From assembly GCA_904066235.2 (NCBI GenBank), contig CAJFCV020000006.1, forward strand, positions 5,270,001 to 5,334,000: a stretch of 64,000 bases of DNA, read 5' to 3'. The position numbers and the translations under genes are program-made. Source of the stretch: Bursaphelenchus xylophilus. Lineage: Eukaryota > Nematoda > Chromadorea > Rhabditida > Aphelenchoididae. The notes under the pieces were generated by a model. The model saw only the letters and a list, made by a program, of their open reading frames with translations, did no database searches and had not been told where the DNA came from. Shown here one piece after another: positions 1 to 12,700 of this stretch (the stretch's first letter is position 1; each line of letters starts with the position of its first letter).

Positions 1-1304
1 CCTTGTTTTCGAGCCGCATGAAGCCACGTAATTCGATCAGAGCTTTGCTAATTTTCTAATTTTTTGATCTTAACCTTTCTGCAGGGAATGTATTTGAATG
101 AAATTTTTTTGGATCTTTTGTTTGATATATCCGGATATATCCTTCAATTATTCTGACCCTATTCGTTCCCCATTCTTTCAACATCGTGTAGGTGGTCCAG
201 ACGGACGCATGCACAAAAAAAGATTAGGTTCTGTGGTATATTAAAATAGCCTCTAATAACCGACGAAGTGTGAGGATTATACCCTTAGGTGGTTTTCGCC
301 CTACTGTTCGGTTCCGCAAATCCCTGGATTTGGGACTGATACCGGGTCTTTGAATATATAATCCAAAACATTTTAATCCCAAAGATACTGTTCAAATATA
401 CTTCGTGTCGTTTTTTGCACAGGTTGGAATGCCTTGGCCCGAACTCTGAACGATGACTCGGCCCTTCGCACGAGATGCAATCGGGACTGAAACTCGAATT
501 AAAAATAAGTTTTGGTTCAAATTGCGAAGCGTGCAAAGGCCACGCTGGTCTTCTAAGACCACCTGTCCAGGGCTCCGAGCCCCGAATAACTTATCACGAA
601 ACAGGGCGTCGGCATTTTCAGGCCCTGCGGGCATTCTTCGGATAGCATCAGAATGACGGATCATTTAAATTTGGCCCCCGTTTAATATCCGGTTGGAGGG
701 GTATGTGACGGAGGGGGGGGTTTTGTTTTGGCCCTTCCCTCGACGATGCTTTGTACGTTAATTTTGGCTGACGTAGAAGTTGAATTACGCGTCGATTCGT
801 CGTTTCCTTCCTCCCTTTAAGCTGAAATGGATACCCCCGAGGTTCTTCTTGTCTGTTTTTTATCTCCTACCCACTGAAACGCGATTTTATAACGCGCGAA
901 TCTCTCGCCCCAATCCAATCTCCCAGCCCCTTGATCAAGAGCCATTCATCCGTGTGCTGAGACAATCCCCCAAAGCTCGGATTCTGTTTGAGATTCTCGG
1001 TCTTCCGGCGTTTCTCGTCTCTCCCCAACCCTTGAGCCCGCCAATTTCCATCCAAATTGAACTGTTATTGCAGGTCAGTGGGCTTCTTCGCTCCCCATCG
1101 AGCTTCTTCTCTCGCTTTCTCCAGGGTTTGTGACCGCCGTTTTGTTCTTTCTTTATTCGACCAGATTTTTGAATAACGCGTTTTGTTCGATAGCTTTCTC
1201 GTTTTCCCATACGCTCGTATAAAGAGTTTTCAGATTCCTCACTTTCATCTTATTTTTGCGTGCATAATTGTCAAATTAATTTCGTCTGCGATGCTTGTAA
1301 TCCG
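1..1304. other. Upstream region, no gene recognised
   Basis: The open frames here are short, overlap on both strands and show no recognisable domain. The stretch from about 1070 to 1300 lies just before the PP2A B'' start and probably holds its promoter and 5' leader. No TATA box or other defined site is clear. Confidence 0.4.
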
Positions 1305-4300
1305 ATGAAAGTTCGCTCAGATATGACTTCTGTGGCATCGGGCTCAGCACTTGCGCAGAAGTGGCGCGACACCGCCAATCGCTACTCCGACTCGGATGAC
1401 GCGGACTCCCAGCACGAGGAGGGAGTCAGTGAACTCACCAATTCCGTGGAGGATCTCTTGGACTGCACTCTCCCTCCAAAACATACAACTCTCCTACCGA
1501 ACGGATTTTCCAAAGGTGCCCATCGATTTCCGGTCCTCGAGGCTGATAAGGAGGAAGATATCCAACCAATGCTGTCGGAATGCAGCTGCGAAGCGTCGAC
1601 CTCCTCTTCCATTGACTCCTCCTCTTCGCACAGTATCAATTCGGCGGTTGTTTCTCCGGCCACGCCTAATCCAGACATCTCATGGCCTCGGCTGACCCCT
1701 CGTGTTGTCCAAATAACCGAGCCAGAACACATGATTCGAACGACTCTTCGGCCAAGCCCCACTCGAATAACAGATCCGATGCGAAGATGGTCCGCAATGT
1801 CCGTCACCTCTACCGGCACTATTGTCCCAGCAATGGACGCCACAAATTGCGATTGTACATCTCTGGCATGGGCAGCGCTAAGGTCACCAGCATCAGTCAG
1901 AAGAAAGCAAAGAAGAGAAAAACACAGCGATGACTCATACAGGAAGATCTCGGCCTCCAAAACTGGCAACTCATCGACGGATTCAGGCCTCGGCTCTTCT
2001 TCTGGGTCAGAGGACAGTCATTCCGGGGTCTCAAATCTCACGGCCAAACCTCCAATTGTACGTAAACGACGACGAAGATCTCTGAGTGTGTTATTCGGTT
2101 CAATGATGAGGCTAATGTTTGATCCGAACTCGGTCCGAAAAGCCTCAAAATCAACGACTGGCTTGAATGTGAATGGTTTAACGCAGGTAAATAGCCATTA
2201 TCAACTAATTACTGGCAAAAATATTTGTGAGGTCTTTTCTTTCTTACTGATCTCCGAGACACTTTATCATCTAATAAATTTCCAATTTTTTGGCCGAAAA
2301 TTGGGGGTTTATGCAATGTTTTTTGAGCATATTAAGTCCTGTCCCCCGGCGAGATTAAGGGCCTCACTTTAACGCCCGAACATTATAACTGATCGAATAA
2401 ATCCCGGCTCTCTGTCGTCCTGTTCTTGGCTCTCTCCCACGCGTCCGTCCCCTTCTCGACGGCCCTCTTCCTCCAGCACGCACACTTGTGCCCCGAGGGC
2501 CTGTTGTGGGTTCGTACGTGGCCTGAATGCCATCGATCGATCCCGGTTTTCTACGAGTTTTTTTCGCACTCATCTCGTCTTATTTTTGCCACACTACCTT
2601 TTTCCCGCATTATTCCTTTCGTTTGGGAGATCTTTTGGATTTTGTCTTTGGCCGCCGTTTCCGGTTGAAGGATCGCACTTTGATATACAAAAGTTGGGTT
2701 AACTTGGGGCTTACGGGTCGATAATCAACATCCGGTTAAAGTAGACAGACCTTTTTGATTATCTGTCTACAACACCGTGATCTGAAGCTCGAGGCCAGGC
2801 CCGTCCCGACCTCGCGGAAGTCGGGCATGTGATGGTGGTGGCCCTGTCAACCGATTGGGCACCACACCCCGGCATCCTGGCTTCCTCATCAGCTTCAGAT
2901 GACCCGAAAAACCTCACTTTCCCCAAGATCTCGATCGATCGATCTCATAGCCGTTCAAATTCCGGTCTTAAATCGTATTCAGATTCCTCTAAGCTCTATT
3001 CTGGATCTTCTAAATCCTATTCTGGCACGGCCAGTAGCTCTAACTCTTATTCAGAGCGATCTAATGGATATTCTCCATCGAGTAGTTCAAGTAATGGGTA
3101 CTCTTCGGGTGCTTTCAAAACCTCTTATTCTGGCTATTCAAACTCTTCTAACAATTACTCTCGATATTCCACCCCATCTTTCGTATCTGTCCGACATTTA
3201 TTTAACAATCGGAAGACTACACCGTCGTACGGGTCCAACAATCTTCTGACTCCGACTCTGGCCTCCTCACTCTCCACCAATACTCTCACTTCTCGTCGAT
3301 CTCCAGCTCCGTACTCCTTCCTCAGCCGGGAAAAGTCCCCATCTCCATTGGTCAGCTATGGAAGTGGATCGAATCTCGTTTATAATCCACCAATACTTTC
3401 GGCCTCACTTCGTCGACGAATGAGGTCCATGGGCTTCGGGAAAAGGCAAGGAAAAGAGGCCGAAATTGAGGATGAAGAAGAGGAAGAAGAAGTGGAAGAA
3501 GAGGCGGAAGATGAGGAGTATGAAGACGAGAGTGAATTTGAAGATGAAGAGTGGGAGGACGAGTCGGAGGAAGAAGCGGAGGAGGTCAACAAGGTTTGTT
3601 TCGGGTCTAATCAGTGTCATAAACTCCAGCAAACTATAAAAACCCCCAAAGTATTTACATGTTAATCAACATAAAGTTACGTAATCACCGCTTTTAGAGA
3701 CTAATTGCAATCTTTTCAGAATGATCTGGGCGGATTCTCGCCGAAATGGCGCGGCGACGATGCGAACGAAGCGAGTCCGTTGTCCCGCCTGTCCCAGGAG
3801 AACGTGGCCAAACTCGAGACCTACACGGACACGAAGCACACTTTCACGTAAGTGCTTTCCTCCAGACATTAAAGGGTCCGGCGAATATATATTTATTGCA
3901 TTCTTCAGGCCCAGAAGTATGTTCTCGGGCTTGGCTCTCCAAGTGCTCTAGTGTTTATACTTGGCAACGCGGCCGGGATTCGTGTTGAACCCTGTTGTCT
4001 TGTTTTGTGAATTTTGAATTGTTTTCGGAACACTTTAATGTTGCTCTTCTGCTATTTCAGGACCGTCGACTCGAAGCCCTTCACTCCCAAATCGCCCGAG
4101 ATTACCTCCCCGACCCCGAAGCGAGAGCCCTTGACGGATTCACTCCGAGCGGCCAACCTCAATGACTCGGTGTCCACTGGCTCCATCTACTCTCCCAATC
4201 GATCCCTCGACTTCTCATTCAAATCTCAACCCTCTCCCAAAAAGGAGGCACCTTCCGCTCTACCTGCCCCAAAACCATCAAAACCCGATATCCAGAAGCC

Positions 4301-6121
4301 CTCGTTCGCTGGCCGATTCTCGAATGCCCCCAGATTCCACTATCCTGGCGGTCAGCCGATTCCTCAACCCAAGAACGACGCTGTCCGAGAGACCGTCAGA
4401 CAGTTGTTCCACTCCCAACCTCAACAAGTCCTCGAATACAAGGACATGGATAAACTTTGTCAAGCCATCGACATGGCAGTTTACGCTAAACGGCCCATCT
4501 ACGAAGCCTGTATCAGACTGAGCGGGCAAAAGCTGAATCCGGAAACAACGCCGGCCTTGACGTTCAGCCAATTCCAAACTTATTGGCAACTGATGACCCT
4601 GGAGAATCATGATGAAACTTCTCGATTCATCTACACCTTGGCTGCAGCGGCTACGGGCGAAAGGAAGCCGAGGAATTATCTGATCAGATCGGACTTTATG
4701 AGCATGTTAATGGATGTGATCCACACTTATCCTGGGCTCAATTTCTTGGTTAATTCCACCCAATTCCACTCAAAATACTGCGAGGTCGTAGTGGTTCGGA
4801 TCTTCTGGAATGTGAATAGGTCTTGGACAGGAAGGATCACTGCTTACGAACTGAGGAGATCCGACTTTTTGTCCACTCTGAGGATGCTCGAGACCATCAG
4901 TGACATCAATAAAATCACGGATTACTTTAGTTATGAACACTTCTACGTTGTCTACTGCAAGTTCTGGGAACTGGATCAAGACCACGACATGGTGATCAGT
5001 CGTGAGGACATGAGACATCACTGTTCTGGCGCTATCCCCGACGTTGTAATCGACCGCGTCTTCAGTGGAGCCGTGGTTAGAATGCCGCCGGACTGCAGAT
5101 CGTACAAAGGAAGAGGACCTTGTCGAGATCAGCCCCTAGAAACTATAGGATTCGAAGATTTCGTGGCCTTTTTGTTGGCCGAAGAGGACAAGAAACACCC
5201 GACCAGTCAGGAATATTGGTTTAGAATACTCGATCTGGATGGAGATGGAGTCTTGTCGCTGTATGAGATGGAGCATTTCTATCGAGAGATTGAGCGCAAA
5301 TTGACGCAACATGGATTTGAGACCTTGGCCTTCAAGGATATTGCTTGTAATGTAAGTTAAACGACATTTTTCTGAAATTTTTAGTTATTCTTGGCTAAAC
5401 TTTGGAGTATAATAATATAAGATAAGATAATAATTGGATTGTTTCAGTTATTCGATTCAATTGCCCCTTCAACGAAGGGATGTGTGACTCTCAAGGAGTT
5501 GAAACAATGTGGACTTGCCCATCGATTCTTCAACACCTTTGTGAACTACTTGAAATATCTTGAACAAGAGTCGTCGGAGGGTGAAAGGGCCTCGGTTAAG
5601 GTGAGAAAACTGATCATTTTTGTCTTTTATTTATTACATATGACTATTTATTCGTTTTCAGACGTCCGGTGACAAAGAACTCTCGGATTGGGACCAATAC
5701 TGTGCAATGGAATACGAGATCTTGATGAGCGAGACCGATGAAAGCTATGCGGACGAGAATATGTAAGTTGTTTTGCTGTAATCTAATGTTAGAACTTTGA
5801 AGGAAGTCTCATCCTGTTTATGAGTTGAAAGCAAAGAATTTGAGATGGAATTTTAGTAATTATTTTTGTTTTTTATTCACTTTGCGCTTTTTAATGGGCT
5901 TGGTAGAATTAACTTAAATTTGAGAAATCTAAAGTCGTTTTGAGGCAAGATAGTCGATAACGTGTAACAGAAGTAAAACACGACGAATATTTGGCATTAT
6001 TTTTGTGAATTTTGACAAAAGTAGTCAGTGAATGCCAATTATAATATAACTTTGTTGTAGTGACGTCGTCCTGGACGATGACGAGACCGAAGAAGAGCGT
6101 CCCGGCCATGCGCAGCCCTGA
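1305..6121 (+). CDS. PPP2R3: PP2A regulatory subunit B'' (PPP2R3 type), long isoform
   Basis: This is a regulatory subunit of protein phosphatase 2A, the B'' class that binds the A/C core and directs it to substrates in a calcium-dependent way. Exons are about 1305-2186, 3720-3847, 4061-5351, 5448-5600, 5662-5762 and 6061-6121; all phases agree and give about 871 aa. The conserved core is encoded from about 4320 and includes the family-typical QYWxLMxLEN-like stretch. It carries two EF-hand loops: DQDHDMVISRED near 4975 and the canonical DLDGDGVLSLYE near 5235. The N-terminal exon is Ser-rich and low complexity with a basic RKRRRR run. The start is the first in-frame ATG; a second lies at 1323 or just after. 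The C-terminus is acidic. Family assignment is secure; use of the first exon is inferred from phase. Confidence 0.85.
2832..6121 (+). CDS. PPP2R3: PP2A B'' alternative isoform with its own first exon
   Basis: An ATG at 2832 opens a 254-codon exon ending at about 3593 in phase 0. It can therefore join the shared exon at 3720 exactly as exon 1305-2186 does, giving about 831 aa. The exon is rich in Ser, Tyr and Gly (repeated SYSG/SNSYS-like units, residues about 45-110) and ends in an acidic tract of roughly 50 residues, mostly Glu and Asp. No good splice acceptor lies before it: the frame is open only from 2781 and lacks a pyrimidine tract. An alternative promoter thus fits better than an internal exon. 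Vertebrate PPP2R3A similarly makes forms with different N-termini, which is family knowledge and not proof here. Confidence 0.6.
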
Positions 6122-6429
6122 TTCCTCCTCAACCACCGCCTCAACGGGTCCTCCAGGTGTTCTGAATCCCCTAAATCTCTACTGTAATATCGCATAAGAC
6201 CCCCGGCCTTTAATCGTTTCTTGTTCTGGCCCTATATTTCTGTTATAATGACTGTATTGAGTCTATTCCGTGTTCGGTCTTCTATCAGTCCCTTTTCTTA
6301 TCAACGCCTTAGGGCGTAACAAATGCTCATGTATATTTACGTAACTAGTGAAATTATCTCGACAAAATTTTAATTAATATAAAGTTTTATTTTGAAGCCG
6401 GATTTGGAGTGCCGGATAAACAGAAAGCT

Positions 6430-7872
6430 GGGGCCTGTTTCATCAACGAAAAATAAATAAAATAAACGAAAGGGAAAGCGAGAGAACACCCAAAACACGT
6501 TTCGAAGCGAGAGAGTCGCGACAGATTAGTAGAGACCATCTATAGAGCGGCGCATTTATCACAGCGATCGGAGTGACTTTTTACGTCCAAAACGGGGGGT
6601 TCTCAGCAGTAATCAGTGGATAACTCGGCTCCCGGTGGTCGTAGAATCACCCTTCCAAAAACCAAATAAAGCTATTCCTTAGAGCTACGTGATATCCAAA
6701 TTTCATATTTATACTTCAAAAAATGAACTCAGTAGACACCTAGTAGATCGTAGTATTCAACTTTTTTGACGTTTTTTCTGAAAAACGTTATTATTTCAGT
6801 CAATTTTTAACATAATGGGATAAAATTGGTACCAGTCGATAGCCAAACGTTTACTCTACAAAACTTTTTTAGAGGGGCGGTTTACTTCAAAAAATGAACT
6901 CGGTAGACACCTAGTAGATCACAGTATTTACGCTTTTTTTACGTTTTTTCGAAAAAAACCTTTGTTTTTCACTCAGTCTTTAACATAATGGGATAAAATT
7001 AGTACCAGTCGATAGCCCAACGTCTAATCTATAAAAAATTTTTAGAGGGGCGGCTTCTTTTGCCCTGTGGCCTGCGAAACGTTCAATTTCGTGAGACGAT
7101 GTCTTCTATTTGCGTAAAAAGTCCTTCGATCGTTTCCGAAAAAACCAAAAGAGAGGAAAAGGGCCCTCGAAACGCGGTTTTTTGTGTCAAAAACGGTGGT
7201 TCATGACAGTAAACATAGACGTTTCGCAGGCCACAGGGCAAAAGAAGCCGCCCCTCTAAAAATTTTTTATAGATTAGACGTTGGGCTATCGACTGGTACT
7301 AATTTTATCCCATTATGTTAAAGACTGAGTGAAAAACAAAGTTTTTTCCCGAAAAAACGTAAAAAAAGCGTAAATACTGTGATCTACTAGGTGTCTACCG
7401 AGTTCATTTTTTGAAATAAACCGCCCCTCTAAAAAAGTTTTGTAGAGTAAACGTTTGGCTATCGACTGGTACCAATTTTATCCCATTATGTCAAAAATTG
7501 ACTGAAATAATAACGTTTTTCAGAAAAAAACGTCAAAAAAGTTGAATACTACGATCTACTAGGTGTCTACTGAGTTCATTTTTTGAAGTATAAATATGAA
7601 ATTTGGATATCACGTAGCTCTAGGGAATAGCTTTATTTGGTTTTTGGAAGGGTGATTCTACGACCACCGGGAGCCGAGTTATCCACTGATTACTGCTGAG
7701 AACCCCCCGTTTTGGACGTAAAAAGTCACTCCGATCGCTGTGATAAATGCGCCGCTCTATAGATGGTCTCTACTAATCTGTCGCGACTCTCTCGCTTCGA
7801 AACGTGTTTTGGGTGTTCTCTCGCTTTCCCTTTCGTTTATTTTATTTATTTTTCGTTGATGAAACAGGCCCC
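6430..7872. repeat. 1.44 kb inverted-repeat (foldback/MITE-like) element
   Basis: The left arm, 6430-7082, reads as the near-perfect reverse complement of the right arm, 7219-7872; the spacer is about 136 bp. The tips are GGGGCCTGTTTCATC and its complement. There is no coding frame and no recognisable transposase. A clear target-site duplication was not found next to the tips. The transcribed element would fold into a hairpin of about 650 bp. It sits about 310 bp downstream of the PP2A B'' stop and about 400 bp upstream of the MSP-domain gene. It is most likely a non-autonomous DNA transposon. Confidence 0.9.
6712..7053. repeat. Tandem duplication of a 171-bp unit inside each foldback arm
   Basis: Two diverged copies lie side by side, starting at 6712 and 6883. 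Each begins TACTTCAAAAAATGAACTC and ends with an AGAGGGGCGG motif. The same pair appears inverted in the right arm, about 7245-7590. The arms therefore grew by internal duplication before, or together with, formation of the palindrome. Confidence 0.8.
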
Positions 7873-8270
7873 TGGTTGTTGTCCCTAACATTATAGGGGC
7901 AGACAAGAGTGGATAAGAGTTTGGAAAGCGGAGATCAGAGGAGATTTTGGATAAAGGCAGCGATTATGGGAAAAAGGAGGCAAACGAATCTATTCGCAAT
8001 GATAAGAAGGCTTTTCAAGATGTTGGAGCACAAAAGGAACTGGATGAAAATCGTCAGAAGGTTTAAAATTTAAGACAAATCGACCAAAAAATGGCCGCTT
8101 TTTGCGAACAATCTCAAGAAATTTGCATAAGTCAGCGAGAAAGTCCACCAATTCGGACTATCGACCACTCTCTTCGCACCGAGCCCAATTGTTTGTCGGA
8201 TCGTCTCGGTGAGCGGTCGGTTGGTGATACATTCATCTCTCTGTGCGTGCCTCCTTTGCGAGAAATCAGG

Positions 8271-9712
8271 ATGGACGTGTTGATGAACGACGCCTTGCTG
8301 CAGGCGATGGTGCCCGTGGCTGTGCAGGGCGCGGTGATGCTGGGTGGTGCCGCCTTCGCCCTGGCGCAATGCGGAAAGTCGCGTGAGAAGCCGGTGAAGA
8401 AGGGCGACCGCTCGGGCAAGAGCAGGTCCGGGAAGTCCAAGAAGAGTTCCAAGTCCGGCAAGAGCGGCAAGTCGGGCAAGTCGACACGCTCCGGTCGCTC
8501 CAAGAAGAAATCCGCCAGCGCCAAGAAACACAAGAGTTCCAAGGTCAGTTTGGATTTTCGGATTGGTCTTAGGTCATAGTTTTTGTGCACCGAGAGTAAA
8601 TTAGGTGGCTCATAGCTGTGGTAAGGGCGAGTAAGAGGGTTCACCTAGATTAATGGTCATCAAGGTAGTCTTTCTCTAGCCGAAAAAGGCCATTTTGCCC
8701 TCAAAAGTCATAATCATTTTCTCATGTTACTTGATGGTTTTTATATTTTTTCGAAGACGTAATACTCGATCAAACAGTTTCTTTTTCTGTACATTACCTA
8801 CCATTTTCCTCAAAAAACCAACCATTTTCGAAAAATAATTTTTTGGCAAAATCTATTTACATTCAAATTTTTGGAAAATGAAATTTTAATTTTCAGAGTG
8901 GAAAGTCGAGTAAATCCGGTCGTTCCGGAAGATCTAAGAAGTCGAGTCGATCCGGAAGTGGCAAGAAAAGATCGAAGAAGAGCTCCAGGTCCAGCAAGGT
9001 CCGTTCGGCCAAGGGAAGCAAGACCTCGGACCGGGCCAAGGTCACCAAGAGTGCTTGCCAAGTGGCTGCTGAAGCTGCGGCTCGTAAAGATGAGGTGAGT
9101 CAAGCAGTAGGAAGATCAAATAGATGAATTGCAATAATGTATTTTTGAAATTGTTCAGGCCGTCAAAGCCCAATCTCCCCCAAAACCAGCTCGGGAATCC
9201 GTGGTGGATGTGGTGAAGAATCTGCACGCCGAGCCCCGAGAACTCCGCTTCCCGCACACTGGTGGTCTCCAGAAGGTGGTAATCTCCAACCCCACTGCCC
9301 AAAGAGTCGCCATAAAGATCAAATGCTCAGACAACAACTTGTATCGTGTGAATCCCGTGTACGGATTCGTGGCCGCTAATTCGGATCTGGGTGTGGATGT
9401 GGTGCGTCAGAATGGACCCAGCAAGGTTGACAAACTTGTGTTTATGGTGGCCAAGGTAAGAAGTTTTAGAAGTGCTTAGTCTTTAGATGTTTTGCCAATC
9501 TTTAACAGTAAAGGGTCCAAAATAAGGTCGGATAGACCGTCTTAGAGTAGAAATTTTGTGTGGCTTTTCTCTTCCCCTGAGGCGACCCTTAGATTCTCTA
9601 GTCTGCCATGGATTGTGAAATTTTTCAGGTCTCGCCAAAGTTGGATCAAGCCAAGAAGGCGTTCGAAACGAAGGAATCCCTCCCAATGATCGTCGTCCCG
9701 CTCCTCGGATGA
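8271..9712 (+). CDS. MSP-domain protein with Lys/Ser-rich N-terminal half
   Basis: Four exons (8271-8543, 8897-9094, 9159-9455, 9629-9712; all phase 0) give about 283 aa. Residues 1-35 are hydrophobic (Ala, Met, Val, Leu). Residues 40-145 are built of SGKS/SKK-type repeats, highly basic. The last third is a major sperm protein-type beta-sandwich domain, with the LRFPHTGG-like start, the VVISNPT strand, CSDNN-YRVNPVYGFV, and the DKLVFMVAK end. MSP-domain proteins in nematodes act in sperm motility or bind partners through the immunoglobulin-like fold; a DNA- or membrane-surface role for the basic region is inference. An in-frame ATG at 8091 would add 60 residues; 8271 was preferred because a splice-acceptor-like TCAG lies directly before it. 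Confidence 0.75.
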
Positions 9713-12700
9713 ACCCAATCTTCGGTCCCAGGGCATCGTCTAATCTTATTTTAACTAGAATTAAAATTTGTCGCCTGATAAACGAGGCTTAGACTTTTGA
9801 ATTGGCTTTACTTTTATACTGCACATACAGTATTATCGTGATTACTGCATTCTCCGTGTATTGCTTTAAATGATCTATAACTGACTCTTAAGAGGTCTGA
9901 AAAGATCATTATTTGCAGTGTTACGGTATATTTGTTTGGTTCTCTCGAACTTTTGGTCAAAAAAAACAACTTGAATTTAGGGTTTAGCTCGGAGGAAACG
10001 TTCGAATTAATGGCTTGTGTGACTTTCCCAACCTCAGAGGTCACGTTCGGACCCTGAAGTTCTCTAATTCGGTGAAAGTTTCTGCCTGATCTCTTGTTTT
10101 TCTAGATCTTTCTAATTTTGAGTCAAGAATTCTTGCTAAGAAATCCCTCTCAAAGACTGCTGCTTTCCTAATTTCAAGTGCTCTCTCGCATTCCAGGATG
10201 CGCCTTAAAAACGCATTTTGTGGCCTAGGAACAGTATGCCTGTAAAGCCCCGTCCCTTGTCATCCCGCAAAGTGTGAACAAATAGATGTAAAAACTCCTC
10301 CTTTCCCGCCTCATTGTGTTTTATTATGCAATCATTGACTATAAAGTCATCGTTTATAATATTATTTGTACTATATTTGCCTCCGTTCTTGTGATCTCTG
10401 AGTTAGTTCATAAAGGGGGAGGGGGTCAGCATTTATTTGCGCAAACGATTTGCAGACGCTTTTTGAGGGAGTATTCGTTATACAAAGGGCTGAAAATGGG
10501 CTTAGGAAGAGAGTCAGCATGGGCCCGGGGGTCGGGGAGATTGGAATTAGATCTTGACGGAGTAAATTAAATAGGAGAGGCCAAAAAGGTATAAGTCAGA
10601 GACAAAATTCATCGAAAAATCGCTCCATTTTTTACCAGATGACTTAGTTTTTGGAAGGCAAAATGTTATAACTTTACATTATTATAATAAACATATGGTG
10701 GGAATAGGCTATATTTTGATTTCTGAAAGTTTACCTTGTGCTTTCCACGCGCAATCAAAATATTCTCTGATCTTTTTCGACCAGAGTCTGGGAGAAATGA
10801 GGAGAGATGGTCAGAAAAAAAACTATTTCCCAAGTTTGATTGAGAAGAAAAAATATTTGGTCACCGTTAATTAAATCACTTCTTTTCAACTCCCAACTAC
10901 CATATCCTTGACCTTTCATCTGCCGCTTCACCAATTATATTGTTATTGATTGTAATTGATCAGGCCTTTCCAATCACATGACCTCTCATTTTTATGTAAA
11001 TTCCGGTAAAGTTTTTTTGCAAAGTTTCGAAACGAATGCACAGTTGGACCCTCGAAAAGGAAGGGGAATTGACTCAGATTCGCCTTCTCGAAATCGTTGA
11101 TCACTCTCGAAGGGAAAGGGAAGCGATAGATAGTTCATCAATGTTTGCTCTCTGTTCTCTGATTTTGGGGAAACAATATGTACAAGATTTGAATGGGTAA
11201 TGAAAAAATTATTTTTAAAAATTTATGTAATGAGGGTTACCTATATCCAAAAATTTATTTTTAACTTTTCTTCAACTTTTTCCAATTTAAAAAAAAACAA
11301 TCATTATTTACTTGCTATCAATATGAGCCTTTGCACTAAGCATTTACAATTTTAGGGTACCTTTTTTTAGCTTCCTCATTTTCTTTTATAAAATGTAAGC
11401 CTACAAATTGCTCAAACATGATATCATTTTTTTATTTAGTGTAGGACTCTTTGATTGCTGATATTACAATCGTTTCCGCAAATAAAACAGTTACTTTCAT
11501 CTGATTTTTTATCACCGTTTCTTCCTTTCAAAGCACTTTTTTAAAACTTTTTGTGATAAAATCTGGATCGGAGATCACTTTTGTTCCCATTTTGAATACG
11601 TTTTCGACTCCAAAAGCCCTTCAGAGGTGATCACATGCACCGGGAATGATGCTCTTTGTTAGACCAAATACAATAAAATCAATTTTCTCGATTTCTTTCC
11701 AATTCAGAGATCAAAAGGAGAAGAAACTTTTTTTTTATTTTAGACTTCAAAAAGTACTGCCTAAGGGCAATAAGAGTGAAAAAGATTACTGCACATATCA
11801 GTAGTTTCTGCAAATGTTTGAATTGAAAGGAGAAATTGATTTCAATCGAGTTTAAAATGTTGGGATGACGTCATCAAAAATGAAGAAAATCGGAGATCGC
11901 TTGGGAGAAATGAGCAAAAGTTTTGTCAAATTGTTGCACAGTAAAGTACAAGAGACGAAAAGGAATACTGGAGGTTGTTCTGTGACTCATAAGAGGCTAA
12001 AATATGATTTTTTCAAAGTTCAAAAATTGAACTTTTAATGGCAAAAAATGCAGACAATAGCCATTGAAATGTTTAGCCTTCGGATAAAATTATAGAAATG
12101 TCTGAGACCTAAGGATCTGGTGTTCTTCACAGTTCTAAAAAAATTAAAATATAAAAAATTATTTTTATTTTAATTCGAATTTCAAAATTTCTTTTTATGA
12201 CGTCATCCCTGAACACTTGTGCAGAATTCTCGACAAACCCTTCCTTTTACAACCGCTGATTGTAATTCAAGGCTCTGATTTATTTTTGTAAGAAGTAACA
12301 TTAATTTGAGCGACCTTTCTTTTCTTTTCCCATTTCTGTTCTTCGATTTCGAAGACAGTAACTTTTCTTCCAAATATTTTTTTTTCGATGTAACGGGCAA
12401 TATTTTGCATAAACAGTAGTGGAAACACTGGCTTGGGGAGTTAAAAGTACTTGAGAATATTCGCAGAAAAAAATTATTTTTTTTGTTACAGTAACCTTAG
12501 GAAGTTTCTCGCAAACTTTTGCTTTTTTTATTATATGTTTACTGTATGTATTTATGATCCAAACTTACGCGACTTTTTAAAAAAATATTTTTAACACTTG
12601 CGTGGGTTCAGAAATTCCAAAAAATCCCTTCAGGGCGTTCGACAAATCGCTAATGAACGTGGCTTTTATAAATAAAATTAATGAGCTTTCGGATGATGTT

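Noticed and set aside
1260..1304. Upstream extension of the PP2A B'' first exon
   Set aside because: The frame opens only at a GTG here; the first ATG is at 1305.
8091..8270. Upstream in-frame ATG of the MSP-domain gene
   Set aside because: Not excluded, but the added 60 residues look unlike the rest and a good acceptor sits directly before the ATG at 8271.
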